The notes below the pieces were generated by a model. That model saw only the letters and a program-made list of their open reading frames with translations, had not been told where the DNA came from and made no database searches. Shown piece by piece: positions 26,204-34,659 of a stretch of DNA of 64,000 nt (its first letter is position 1; every line of letters begins with the position of its first letter). Origin of the DNA: Planctomycetota bacterium (GTDB lineage Bacteria > Planctomycetota > Planctomycetia > Pirellulales > UBA1268); the NCBI GenBank assembly GCA_003669605.1, contig QWOP01000049.1, positions 1 through 64,000 on the forward strand, read 5' to 3'. The position numbers and the translations under genes are program-made.

Positions 26204-27679
26204 ATGATTCGGATCGACAGCAACCCGCAAACGTGCCACTCCGGGCCGATGATGCCAAAGCCCAGACGAATCCGCCGCGGTCCCGCCGACACGAAGGCCT
26301 GCTCGCGCCGTGGCCTGCTCCGCTCCTCCGGCGCCCTCTTGGCACTTGGAGGGCTGGGAGGACTTGATGGGCTCTGGGGACTGTCGCTCCCCGATGTTTT
26401 ACGGATGCGGGCAGAGGCGGCGGCGCTGGAAGCGCAGCCCCCCAGGGCCACGTCGCTGATCATTGTCTATCTCTGGGGGGGCTTGAGTCACATCGACTCC
26501 CTCGATCCCAAGCCCGACGCGCCGCCAGAGGTCCGCGGCGAATTCCGGCCGATCTCCACCGCGACCCCCGGCGTCGCCTTCAGCGAGCACCTCCCGCTCT
26601 TGTCCCGCCACAGCGAGAAGCTCGCCGTCATCCGTTCGATTCACCACGATGACGCCGCCCACGGCCGGGGGATGTACTGGAACCTCACCGGCCACAAGCC
26701 GCCACGGGTCGGCAACATCCCGCCGCTGTCGGGCGACTGGCCGTCGATCGCGGCGATGATCTCCCGGCTCAGGCCGCCTTCCGGGGGTGTGCCCCCCGCC
26801 GTGCGGATCCCCTACCCGCTGGTCGACAACGGCACGCTCCAAGCGGGCGAGTACGGAGGCTGGCTAGGGGTGAAGTACGAGCCGATCATCATGCGTCCCT
26901 CCGGCGGCGTGCCGTTTGCCGGCGTGTCACGCTCCCTCGGCGCTGAGACATTCGAATTCGGCGCCATCGACGCGGCGCGGGTGGCGCGGCGTGAGGAGCT
27001 CCGTTCTCGCCTCGAACACCCGCCAGGCAATGAGGCCGACTTCGCCTCGCACGACCATTTCCGCGCCCTGGCCCGCGACATCCTTCTCGGTTCGGCCGTT
27101 CGGGAGGCCCACGACATCGATCGCGAGCATCCCCGCGTCCTCGAGGCGTACGGCAACCACATTGGCGGCCGCAGCCTGCTGCTGGCCCGGAGGCTGACGG
27201 AGGCGGGGGTGCCGGTGGTGCAGGTCTGCTGTGCAGCAGGGGACTTAAACGGCGCCTCGGGCGACATGTGGGACACGCATGGCGACAACTTCAATCGCCT
27301 CAAGCACCGCCTCCTGCCGGTCTTCGATCGGAGCGTCTCAGCCCTCCTCGAGGATCTTTCAGATCGCGGCACGCTCGGCACGACCCTTGTCGCGGTGCTT
27401 ACCGATTTCGGTCGCACGCCGCGCGTCAACGGGGCTGCCGGCCGCGATCATTACCCTGGTGTCTATTCCGTGGCTCTGGCTGGCGGTGGCATCCGCGGTG
27501 GTCAGGTGTATGGATCGAGCGATGGCTTGGGAGCGCTCCCGCGCGACCGTCCCTGTGGACCACCCGACATCCATGCCACGCTCTTTCATGCCCTGGGCCT
27601 TTCCCCGAGGGCAGAACTCCGCGATCCCCTCGGGCGTCTCTTCCCAGCGACCGACGGCGAGGTGCTCGACCTCTTCTGA
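26204..27679 (+). CDS. DUF1501 protein (alkaline-phosphatase-superfamily fold), Tat-exported
   Basis: 491 residues. CSRRGLLRSSGALLALGGLGG near residues 33-53 is a twin-arginine signal. The body shows the DUF1501 order: SLIIVYLWGGLSHIDSLDPKPDAP, FSEHLPLLSRHSEKLAVIRSIHH, SGDMWDTHGDNFNRLKHRLLPVFDRSVSALLEDLSDRG, VLTDFGRTPRVNGAAGRDHYPGVYSVALAGGGIRGGQVYGSSD and PPDIHATLFHALGL. Metal-ligand-like Asp and His are present. The biochemical role of this abundant planctomycete family is not established. It is often paired with a DUF1549/DUF1553 protein, which is not seen here. Alternative start 26249 would also keep the Tat motif. Confidence 0.85.
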   Translation: MIRIDSNPQTCHSGPMMPKPRRIRRGPADTKACSRRGLLRSSGALLALGGLGGLDGLWGLSLPDVLRMRAEAAALEAQPPRATSLIIVYLWGGLSHIDSLDPKPDAPPEVRGEFRPISTATPGVAFSEHLPLLSRHSEKLAVIRSIHHDDAAHGRGMYWNLTGHKPPRVGNIPPLSGDWPSIAAMISRLRPPSGGVPPAVRIPYPLVDNGTLQAGEYGGWLGVKYEPIIMRPSGGVPFAGVSRSLGAETFEFGAIDAARVARREELRSRLEHPPGNEADFASHDHFRALARDILLGSAVREAHDIDREHPRVLEAYGNHIGGRSLLLARRLTEAGVPVVQVCCAAGDLNGASGDMWDTHGDNFNRLKHRLLPVFDRSVSALLEDLSDRGTLGTTLVAVLTDFGRTPRVNGAAGRDHYPGVYSVALAGGGIRGGQVYGSSDGLGALPRDRPCGPPDIHATLFHALGLSPRAELRDPLGRLFPATDGEVLDLF

Positions 27680-27837
27680 CGACACCTCCCTCCCCGTTCT
27701 CCTCCTTTTGGGAATTGCTCTGGAATGGTGCGAACAGAAGCCTCAGCCTTGAAGCGACGAACTCGTCTTCCCCCTCGATCACCGGCACAACCACGCTCCA
27801 GACCCCGCCGCCAGAGTTTTAAGGAAGTCGAGCGTCC

Positions 27838-29496
27838 ATGGCCGCATCGCCCAGTTCCGGGACCCCGTGGATCGCCCCCCCGGTCCAGCAACTTTTGGTC
27901 CGAGACCTCCTCACGCGGGCCCGCAATTGGTCGCCCCGGCAGACAATCACCTACCGTGACCTGCGGGAGCACACCTACAGCGAATTCATCGATCGGATCG
28001 ACCGGGCCGCCGCCATGCTCGTGGCCCTCGGGGTCAAACCAGGCGATCGGGTCGGCGTCATGGATTGGGACAGCCACCGCTATCTGGAACTGTTTTTCGC
28101 GGTGCCCATGCTGGGGGCGGTGTTGCACACCGTCAACGTCCGGCTGACTGCGGAGCAGATCGGCTGGACGATCCGCCACGCCGGCGACTCGGTGGTCCTG
28201 ACCAATCCCGACTTCCTCCCCATCGCGGAGGCTCTTGCGCCCCACCTCCCCAGGGTGCGCACCTGGGTGTCGCTCTCCGACGATGGCGTGCCACCGCTCA
28301 CGACAGTGCCTCTGGCTGGTGACTACGAGCAACTTTTAGAGCAGACAGCGACGGGGTGGGAGTCTCCCGATCTCGACGAAAACACGGTGGCCACGCTGTT
28401 CTACACCACCGGCACCACCGGGGACCCCAAGGGGGTCTATTTCACCCATCGGCAGATCGTCCTCCATACCCTGGCCGCTGGCGTTACATTCGCCGCTCAT
28501 CAGCAGCCGGTCGGTATTCACGCCGCTGATGCCTACCTCCCGCTGACGCCGATGTTTCATGTCCACGCCTGGGGAATTCCCTATCTGGCGACGATGCTCG
28601 GGCTGAAACAGGTCTACCCGGGCAAGTACGATCCCCAGCAGTTGGCAGAACTGATCAAGCGGCACTCGATCACCTTCTCCCACTGCGTGCCGACGCTCGT
28701 GCAGATGCTCCTCCATCATCCCGCGGCGGCCGGTATCGACTACACCGGGCTGAAGCTTGTGGTTGGCGGCGCCCCGCTCCCCCAGGGGCTGGCCGCCGAG
28801 GCGATGGGACGGGGAATCCGCATCATGGGGGGGTACGGGATGTCGGAGACCTGTCCGGTGGTGGCGGCTCCGCATTGGAAGCCCGAGCACGCCTTGGTCG
28901 ATGACCAGTCGAAACTCGACGTCCTTTGCCGCACTGGGTTTGCGTTTCCGTTGGTGCAGGCCCGCATCTGGGGGGGCGACGACCGGCTGCTGCCAGAGGG
29001 GAGCCGAGAAGTTGGCGAGTTGGTGCTCCGCTGTCCGTGGCTCACCGCGGGCTACTACTGCGATGAGGAGCGCAGTCGGGAACTGTGGCGCGGCGGCTGG
29101 CTCCACACTGGTGACATCGCCTTCCTCGATCGGGACGGCTACATCCGCATCACCGACCGGCTCAAGGACGTGATCAAGATCGGTGGGGAGTGGATCTCTT
29201 CACAGGAGATTGAAAGCGTGCTCAGCCGCCACGAGGGGGTCAAGGAGGTGGCCGTCGTGGCGCAGCGCGATCCCAAGTGGGACGAGCGGCCGCATGCCGA
29301 TGTTGTCCTCCATGATGGGCACGCCGAAACCGTCACGCCCCGCGAACTGGGGAGATTTCTCCACCGCTTCATCGACGACGGATCGATCCACAAGCGGGCC
29401 GTGCTCACCGAGATCCGCATCGTGAAGGCTCTGCCACGGACGAGCGTCGGCAAGATCGACAAGAAGGAGATCCGCCGCAGGCTGGCGGAGTCCTGA
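27838..29496 (+). CDS. Long-/medium-chain acyl-CoA ligase (AMP-binding enzyme)
   Basis: 552 residues with all ANL-superfamily motifs: YTTGTTGDPKG (189-199), GGYGMSETCP near 331, GWLHTGDIAFLDRDGYI near 419-434, DRLKDVIKIGGEWISSQEIE, and the C-terminal PRTSVGKIDKKEI with catalytic Lys539. It activates a carboxylic acid as the acyl-AMP and transfers it to CoA. The N-terminal layout (TYRDLREHTYSEFIDRIDRAA, WDSHRYLELFFAVPMLGAVLHTVN) resembles FadD3-like and medium-chain ligases. Chain length cannot be told from sequence. It stands alone between DUF1501 and the dehydrogenase, in the same direction. Confidence 0.9.
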   Translation: MAASPSSGTPWIAPPVQQLLVRDLLTRARNWSPRQTITYRDLREHTYSEFIDRIDRAAAMLVALGVKPGDRVGVMDWDSHRYLELFFAVPMLGAVLHTVNVRLTAEQIGWTIRHAGDSVVLTNPDFLPIAEALAPHLPRVRTWVSLSDDGVPPLTTVPLAGDYEQLLEQTATGWESPDLDENTVATLFYTTGTTGDPKGVYFTHRQIVLHTLAAGVTFAAHQQPVGIHAADAYLPLTPMFHVHAWGIPYLATMLGLKQVYPGKYDPQQLAELIKRHSITFSHCVPTLVQMLLHHPAAAGIDYTGLKLVVGGAPLPQGLAAEAMGRGIRIMGGYGMSETCPVVAAPHWKPEHALVDDQSKLDVLCRTGFAFPLVQARIWGGDDRLLPEGSREVGELVLRCPWLTAGYYCDEERSRELWRGGWLHTGDIAFLDRDGYIRITDRLKDVIKIGGEWISSQEIESVLSRHEGVKEVAVVAQRDPKWDERPHADVVLHDGHAETVTPRELGRFLHRFIDDGSIHKRAVLTEIRIVKALPRTSVGKIDKKEIRRRLAES

Positions 29497-29609
29497 AGTC
29501 GACCGTTTTCAGGTATCCTCTCCAGCCCCGGTACCGGCCAGGGCGATCGAGCCCTGCTGGTGACCTCCGCCCAATCGTCGTCCTCTTTTCCTCTCCAGCG
29601 AGATCCTCC

Positions 29610-30602
29610 ATGGCCCGGCCTCTGGTTGTGATCACTGACTTTATTCAACCACCGCTCGGCCACGAGGAGAGGATCCTCGGTGATCTGGCCGACATCACGG
29701 CGCTCGACGCCTTTTCTGAGGAGGCACTGGCCGGCCGGATTGAGGAGGCAGACGCGATCATGATGTATCACTTCCTCTCCATCGGCGAGCAGACAATCCG
29801 CCGGCTCAAGAAGTGTCGGCTGATCGTCCGCTGCGGAGTGGGCTACGACAACGTCGATCGGGCGGCGGCCCGCGCGCGCGGGATCGACGTCGCCAATGTG
29901 CCCGATTACGGCACGGAGGAGGTGGCTGATTCGGCGATCGCGATGCTTTTGACCATGATGCGCGGCGTCTCGTACATGAACACGCGGCTCCAGAATCGAC
30001 AGGGTCCGTGGATCTACCAGCAGGTTCGTCCTCTCCACAGGCTCCGCGGACTGCGGCTGGGGATCATTGGTCTGGGGCGGATCGGCATGGCGACGGCGCT
30101 GCGGGCCAAGGCGCTTGGCCTTGAGGTGTTGTTTTACGATCCCTCTGCTGTTGACGGGCTCGACAAGGCCCTCGGGGTGGTTCGCTGTGAATCGCTCGAG
30201 GAGATGCTTCCCCGCGTTCAGGCGATCAGTCTCCACTGTCCGCGGACGGCCGAGACCCAAGCTCTCATCAACGCCCGCACCATCGCCCTGCTGCCTCGCG
30301 GGGCGTTTGTGGTGAACACCGCCCGCGGTGGTTGCGTGGACTCCGGGGCAGTGCTTGCGGCGATCGAATCGGAGCATCTCCGCGGGGCGGCGCTCGATGT
30401 CCTGGAGGTGGAGCCGCCGCCCGATGACGACCCGCTGATCGCCGCCTGGCGGCAGCCAGGCACGCTCGCCCACGACAGAGTGATCATCAACCCCCACGCA
30501 GCCTTCTATTCGGAGGAGGGGCTCGACGACATGCGGATCAAGGGGAGCACCAACATCCGCCGCGTCCTCAACGGTCAGCCGCCGCGGAACGTCGTCAATT
30601 GA
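29610..30602 (+). CDS. D-2-hydroxyacid dehydrogenase (CtBP/phosphoglycerate dehydrogenase-like)
   Basis: 330 residues. NAD-binding GLGRIGMATALRAKALGLEVLFYDP follows the catalytic-domain segment VRCGVGYDNVDRAAARARGIDVANVPDYGTEEVADSAIAMLL. Catalytic Arg is in NTARGGCVD, Glu in LDVLEVEPPP and His in INPHAAFYSEEG. The YGTEEVAD and PHAAFYSEE variants are typical of CtBP-like members rather than SerA. The natural 2-oxo acid or hydroxy acid is unknown. There is no C-terminal ACT domain. A glycosyltransferase follows on the same strand. Confidence 0.88.
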   Translation: MARPLVVITDFIQPPLGHEERILGDLADITALDAFSEEALAGRIEEADAIMMYHFLSIGEQTIRRLKKCRLIVRCGVGYDNVDRAAARARGIDVANVPDYGTEEVADSAIAMLLTMMRGVSYMNTRLQNRQGPWIYQQVRPLHRLRGLRLGIIGLGRIGMATALRAKALGLEVLFYDPSAVDGLDKALGVVRCESLEEMLPRVQAISLHCPRTAETQALINARTIALLPRGAFVVNTARGGCVDSGAVLAAIESEHLRGAALDVLEVEPPPDDDPLIAAWRQPGTLAHDRVIINPHAAFYSEEGLDDMRIKGSTNIRRVLNGQPPRNVVN

Positions 30603-30683
30603 CGGTGGCGGAGGGGAATCTCGATTGGAAGCGGAGTGGGGAGCCGGTTTGGCCTTCCGGATGCGCCGCGGCACGAATTATAT

Positions 30684-31631
30684 ATGGCTGGCATGGACAC
30701 GACCGGACGGGCCCCGCTGCTGTTCCACCGCGACTTCCGCCGCCTCACCGGTGGCCACCTCAAAGTATGGCATTACTACCGCCATGCCGGCGGTTCGCGG
30801 CGTTACCAGCCGCAGGTCTACCTGACGCCGCACAGCCTGCGGGGACCAGAGAACCCCTTCGACGGCGGTGATCAGATCCCCCTTGCCGAGTGGCGCCCGG
30901 AGTCGGCTGCGACGCTGTTTGTCGCCGGCCTCGATTGGCTGGCCGTTCCCGCTGACTACCCGGGCCGGATCGTGAATCTTGTTCAGGGGGTGCGGCACGG
31001 GATGCGCGAAGACCCCCGGCGAGAATTTCTCCGCCGTCGGGCGGTGCGGATCTGCGTCAGTCGGGAGGTTTCCGATGCGATCGGAGCCACCGCTCTGGTC
31101 AACGGACCGGTGTTCACGATTCCCAATGGCCTCGACCCGATCGGCATGCCCGCGGTCCGTCCCTGGCCGCGTCCGGTGCCACTTTTGATCGTCGGCTGGA
31201 AGGATGCCGTGCTGGCCGCCGACGTGGCCGACCGCCTTCGTGCCCAAGGAGCCAGCCCCCACCTCCTCTGCGAGCGGTTGCCGAGAGAGGAATTCCTTGG
31301 CCGCCTGGCTGCGAGCGAGGTGGTGGTGTTCTTGCCGCTGGCAGCCGAGGGGTGCTTCCTCCCAGCCCTCGAGGCCTTCGGGTTGGGGTGTCTGGTGGTC
31401 TGTCCTGATTGTGTGGGAAACAGGAGTTTCTGCCGTGATGGCGACACCTGCCTCCATCCCCCGCGGGAGCCCGGTCCGATCGCCGCCGCAGCCTTGGCAG
31501 CCCTGGCATTTCCCGTGCCCCGACGGGAGCGGATGGTGGCCGCCGCCACCCGGGAGGCGGCCGGACTTGGACTCGAGGGTGAACGGCGGGCATTCCTTGA
31601 GATCCTCGACAACCTCGACGCCATCTGGTGA
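30684..31631 (+). CDS. Glycosyltransferase-like protein (GT-B)
   Basis: About 315 residues. The sequence begins LLFHRDFRRLTGGHLKVWHYYRHA, the acceptor-domain pattern of some GT4-like enzymes. It ends with FLPLAAEGCFLPALEAFGLGCLVVCPDCVGNRSFC, where EGCFLPALEAFGLG resembles the E-x7-E nucleotide-sugar site. The donor-binding region LLIVGWKDAVLAADVADRL precedes it. Start is uncertain: 30684 and 30693 are both possible, and an ATG at 30636 would add unconserved residues. The stop overlaps the next gene's GTG (GTGA), so it is coupled to the sulfotransferase. The pair probably decorates a glycan. Confidence 0.65.
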   Translation: MAGMDTTGRAPLLFHRDFRRLTGGHLKVWHYYRHAGGSRRYQPQVYLTPHSLRGPENPFDGGDQIPLAEWRPESAATLFVAGLDWLAVPADYPGRIVNLVQGVRHGMREDPRREFLRRRAVRICVSREVSDAIGATALVNGPVFTIPNGLDPIGMPAVRPWPRPVPLLIVGWKDAVLAADVADRLRAQGASPHLLCERLPREEFLGRLAASEVVVFLPLAAEGCFLPALEAFGLGCLVVCPDCVGNRSFCRDGDTCLHPPREPGPIAAAALAALAFPVPRRERMVAAATREAAGLGLEGERRAFLEILDNLDAIW

Positions 31632-32506
31632 CCCGCAGGCAGCACATCCAGCCCAGGGCTCTTCCCGTGAACATCATCCTCACCGGCATCGCCCGCTCCG
31701 GGACCTCGCTTGCCTGCACGCTCCTCAACCGCCTCCCCAATTCAGTGGCGTTGCTCGAGCCGATGTCGCCGCGTTTGCTCGAGGGGCTGGAGCCCACCGT
31801 CGCCATCCCAGACAGGATTGATGCCTTCTTCACCTCCCAGCGGGCGAGCCTGCTTGCCCGTGGCGAAGCGATCAGCAAGGCCCGTGACGGCGAGATTCCG
31901 GAGAACCCCTTCAGCGAGTCACCGGACTCCAGTGGCCTGCGGCCCCTCCTGACGAGCCAGTCGGTCGTCCGTTTTGAGAAACCGCTCGGGGAGAATTTCC
32001 GGCTGGTGATCAAGCACCCCAACTGCTTCACCGCCCTGTTGGGGGTGCTCGTACCCCGCTTCCCCTGCTTCGCGCTGGTCCGCAATCCGCTGGCAGTGCT
32101 CCTCTCGTGGAACACCACGCAGTCGCACAGGATCGACGGCCGGCAGCCGGCCGCGGAGGCGTTTGATGCGGAACTGCGGCGGAGGTTGGAGGCGGAAAAG
32201 GATCCGATCGGCAGGCAATTGGCGATGCTTTCCTGGAGTTTCGAGCAGTATTCCCGCCATCTTCCCCCCCAGCGGGTCATCCATTACGAGCAGTTGGTGG
32301 CCAGTGCGGGGAGGGTCCTTGCGGGGATCGATCCGGAGGCCGCGTCTCTCCAGGGGAGCCTCGAGAGCCGCAACGCCAACCGGCTCTACGCCGCCGCAGA
32401 CATCCAAGGGCTCTCTGCCCGTCTTCTGGAATCGCCCGGGGCCTACTGGGATCACTATTCCAGGGAGAGCGTGAGGGATTTGGCGGGGGTCCTTCTCGGG
32501 AACTGA
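31628..32506 (+). CDS. Sulfotransferase-family protein
   Basis: 292 residues from GTG 31628. NIILTGIARSGTSLACTLLNRL near residues 15-36 is the 5'-phosphosulfate-binding loop, and FALVRNPLAVLLSWN near 147-161 is the 3'-phosphate motif. A late YEQLV segment also fits the family. It should transfer sulfate from PAPS to a sugar or other hydroxyl acceptor. Coupling to the glycosyltransferase (four-base overlap) supports a sulfated glycan product. This is notable beside the sulfatase at 12.2 kb. Confidence 0.75.
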   Translation: MTRRQHIQPRALPVNIILTGIARSGTSLACTLLNRLPNSVALLEPMSPRLLEGLEPTVAIPDRIDAFFTSQRASLLARGEAISKARDGEIPENPFSESPDSSGLRPLLTSQSVVRFEKPLGENFRLVIKHPNCFTALLGVLVPRFPCFALVRNPLAVLLSWNTTQSHRIDGRQPAAEAFDAELRRRLEAEKDPIGRQLAMLSWSFEQYSRHLPPQRVIHYEQLVASAGRVLAGIDPEAASLQGSLESRNANRLYAAADIQGLSARLLESPGAYWDHYSRESVRDLAGVLLGN

Positions 32507-32916
32507 GCCCGTTTTCCGTGGGATTTGCCGCTCCTTAAGCCCTGGCAGCCCGCGGCTGGATCCCCCTTGGCTCCGGCACGCTTCCGGCGGGTGATCGCCG
32601 GTTTTCCACCCCCCGCGGCCTCACACCAGGCTGGTGAGAAGGCTCACCAAATCGGTGAGAAGGGGAAAAATAGCGGGGAATAGGGCCTCGAATGCCGTCG
32701 GTGCCCCTCTCTGGCATCCCCGTGGGCTCACCAAAGCAGTGAATCCGCCCCTCCCTCTCCGTGGCGGCCGAAAAACTTTTTCCGGCGCAAACAGGCCTGT
32801 TTTCTTGAGCAAAACGGATTTCTGTGAGCCCGGCCAAGGCTTTGGCACGCCAGGTGCTTTCCTTCTTCAGCGTCGGGAAGAAAAGAAGGCCGGAACGAAG
32901 AGGGAGTCGGAAGATC
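32507..32916. other. Non-coding region upstream of the 176-residue protein
   Basis: No gene supported. It holds a set of mutually exclusive hairpins at 32632-32735 and a near-perfect inverted repeat GCCGAAAAAC/TTTTTCCGGC around 32764-32785. The length (about 410 bp) is unusual in this dense window, and the structure suggests an untranslated leader. Confidence 0.5.
32632..32735 (+). promoter_or_regulatory. Candidate leader RNA with alternative hairpins
   Basis: GGTGAGAAGG occurs at 32633-32642 and 32654-32663, and GGCTCACCAAA at 32641-32651 and 32725-32735. Each GGTGAG can pair with either CTCACC: TGGTGAG (32632-32638) with CTCACCA (32643-32649), CTCACC (32643-32648) with GGTGAG (32654-32659), or the second GGTGAG with the distal CTCACC (32727-32732). 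This could act as a switch. It does not match a riboswitch class that I know. Confidence 0.4.
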
Positions 32917-33447
32917 ATGGTCGCTTTCAACAACCAGAACGTCGCGGTGAAGGGAAAGACCCTGACGGTTGCCTCGCCGGCAACCCGGGCCACCCGCACC
33001 TGGGCCGCTCGCCTCCCCGACACCACCTCCTGCCTGGTCGCCTCCGGGAATGCCACCCTCCTGCAGCGGCTCGATGCCGCCGCCGATCTGGCTGGCTGGT
33101 CGGAGTGCGACGCAGCCGTCGACGTCGATTCGCTCCGCGGTGCGGTCAGTGGCGACCACCAGTTGGTGGTTGTCGATCTGGCCAGCCCGCTCGACGGTGA
33201 CGCCAAGGCCGTGGTGGCGGTCGCCGAGGTGCTCTCCCAGCAGCCGGGAACGCTCTTGGTGGTGTGCGGTGCGGATGGCTGCCCGGATCACGAACGGTGG
33301 GCCCGCAGCATCGGTGCCTTCCTCTATCTGCCTGGCGTGACCCGTGGTGACGACCTCGTCTCGCTGTTCGCCGAGGCCCGCCGCGTGGCCGGACGGTGGT
33401 CGTCGCTGCCGCGTCAATGGAACAAGAGTCGGAAGGCCGCCTGCTAG
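32917..33447 (+). CDS. Hypothetical protein, receiver-like alpha/beta fold
   Basis: 176 residues, family not recognised. The middle part alternates hydrophobic strands and helices in receiver-domain order: HQLVVVDLASP could end with the phosphoacceptor-like Asp, followed by GTLLVVCGADG and IGAFLYLPGV. The usual acidic pair and conserved Lys are not clear, so this may be a degenerate receiver or only a Rossmann-like fold. No signal or membrane helix. The ATG at 32917 has GGGAG ten bases upstream. A long structured leader precedes it and a PEP-CTERM gene follows 69 bp later. Confidence 0.55.
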   Translation: MVAFNNQNVAVKGKTLTVASPATRATRTWAARLPDTTSCLVASGNATLLQRLDAAADLAGWSECDAAVDVDSLRGAVSGDHQLVVVDLASPLDGDAKAVVAVAEVLSQQPGTLLVVCGADGCPDHERWARSIGAFLYLPGVTRGDDLVSLFAEARRVAGRWSSLPRQWNKSRKAAC

Positions 33448-33516
33448 GGAACGACGAACGGATTGATCGCTCTCGGATTTCAAACGCAAGACACAACAAT
33501 TTTGAGGAACGGTTTC

Positions 33517-34293
33517 ATGTCGATCTCGATGAGTTGGATGAAGGGACTGAAGGGACTGAAAGTTGTGACGGCATCGGCTTGCCTGTGGGCAGTGGCCGCC
33601 GTCGCTCAGTCCACTCCCTTTACCTACATCGACCTGGTCAGCCCCACCGGTTCCACCGGCAACGGCAACCCCGATCCCAACTGGCAGGTGGTGGCCCTCC
33701 CCACCGACTTCACGCCAGCCCCGTCGACTCCCTATGCGTCGCTGACCTTCTCCGGCACTAGCCCCAACACGATTCCGGGGCTGTGGCTCGGCAGTACGGA
33801 CAACAACGGTGGCGGATCGGACGGCAAGTGGATTGGTGTCCGGGAATCGCCGGCATCATTGTTCAACACGAATGTTGGCGTCGGCTACTCAATGATCTAT
33901 GCCACCAAGATCGAATCCCACTACGACGGCCCGGTGATCTTCCAGATCAGCAACTGTGCCGACAACGCCGTGGAGTACATCCTTGACGGCACGATCGTCG
34001 CCGATGCCATCACCCCCTCCATCATCGACGGGCAGGATCTCGGTGGAGTGCAGCGGGGAGCTTTGGCGATTCTCCGCCTCTACCAAGGCTGGGCGAACCT
34101 GACCATCGGCCAACACACGCTCTATGCCGTGGTCACGGATTTGTGGTCGACGACAGCAAACAGTTACGGCTCCACCGGCCTGCTGGTGAGCAGCGTGACG
34201 GTTGTGCCGGAGCCCTCAACCTATGCGATGGCCGGACTGGCCTTCGTCACCGTCGCCTTGTGCAAGGGCCGTCGCCGCTTCGCCCGCCGCTAG
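33517..34293 (+). CDS. PEP-CTERM-anchored extracellular protein
   Basis: 258 residues. A signal sequence (about residues 9-30, ending near AVAQS) and a C-terminal VVPEPSTYAMAGLAFVTVAL followed by KGRRRFARR form the complete PEP-CTERM sorting signal: PEP motif, hydrophobic helix and basic tail. Exosortase would cleave there and pass the protein to the envelope or outside. The mature part (about 200 residues) is beta-rich with no recognised enzyme domain. The start is the ATG at 33517 with AGGA nine bases upstream. No exosortase gene is in the window. Confidence 0.88.
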   Translation: MSISMSWMKGLKGLKVVTASACLWAVAAVAQSTPFTYIDLVSPTGSTGNGNPDPNWQVVALPTDFTPAPSTPYASLTFSGTSPNTIPGLWLGSTDNNGGGSDGKWIGVRESPASLFNTNVGVGYSMIYATKIESHYDGPVIFQISNCADNAVEYILDGTIVADAITPSIIDGQDLGGVQRGALAILRLYQGWANLTIGQHTLYAVVTDLWSTTANSYGSTGLLVSSVTVVPEPSTYAMAGLAFVTVALCKGRRRFARR

Positions 34294-34366
34294 TTGACAC
34301 ACAGACACATTCGCTCTCTCGGTTCTCACGCTTTCCCTGCCTCTTGAGCCTCAGAAGGAGTTCACC

Positions 34367-34465
34367 ATGAAGACTGCCATGACCCCCTGGATCACTGTTC
34401 GAGACATCGTGCTGTGCAGCCTGCCTGTCAGCCTGCTGTTCGCCTCGATCCTGTCGCTGATGTGA
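34367..34465 (+). CDS. 32-residue membrane micro-protein
   Basis: A short frame MKTAMTPWITVRD... ends in a hydrophobic helix of about 18 residues (IVLCSLPVSLLFASILSL). It is preceded by an ideal AAGGAG site six bases before the ATG, better than at many long genes here. It lies between two PEP-CTERM genes on the same strand, with a stop 195 bp before the next start. The ribosome binding site and clean transmembrane helix support real translation. Its role is unknown; a small membrane partner for the neighbouring secreted proteins is only a guess. Confidence 0.6.
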   Translation: MKTAMTPWITVRDIVLCSLPVSLLFASILSLM

Positions 34466-34659
34466 GTTGATTGACCCTGCCCGCCTGACGCTTGGCGTCG
34501 GGATGGAGCGGGTGGTTGGTGGGACGCGGGTCCCGGACTGGTGTTGGAAGAGTTTGAAAACCGGAAGTTGCTGATCTCGGCCGTGTGGCCTGGCAGACAA
34601 CAGCCGGAGGGATGAAGTCGAAATGTCCCCCATCGGGGACCAAACCAAAGGAACCGCTC

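Noticed and set aside
29139-30674. Open frame of 511 codons on the minus strand
   Set aside because: Antisense to the hydroxyacid dehydrogenase and the end of the acyl-CoA ligase; no domain.
32632-32735. Assigning the leader to a known riboswitch class
   Set aside because: I could not match it to the conserved cores of c-di-GMP, SAM, TPP, cobalamin or similar classes that I know.
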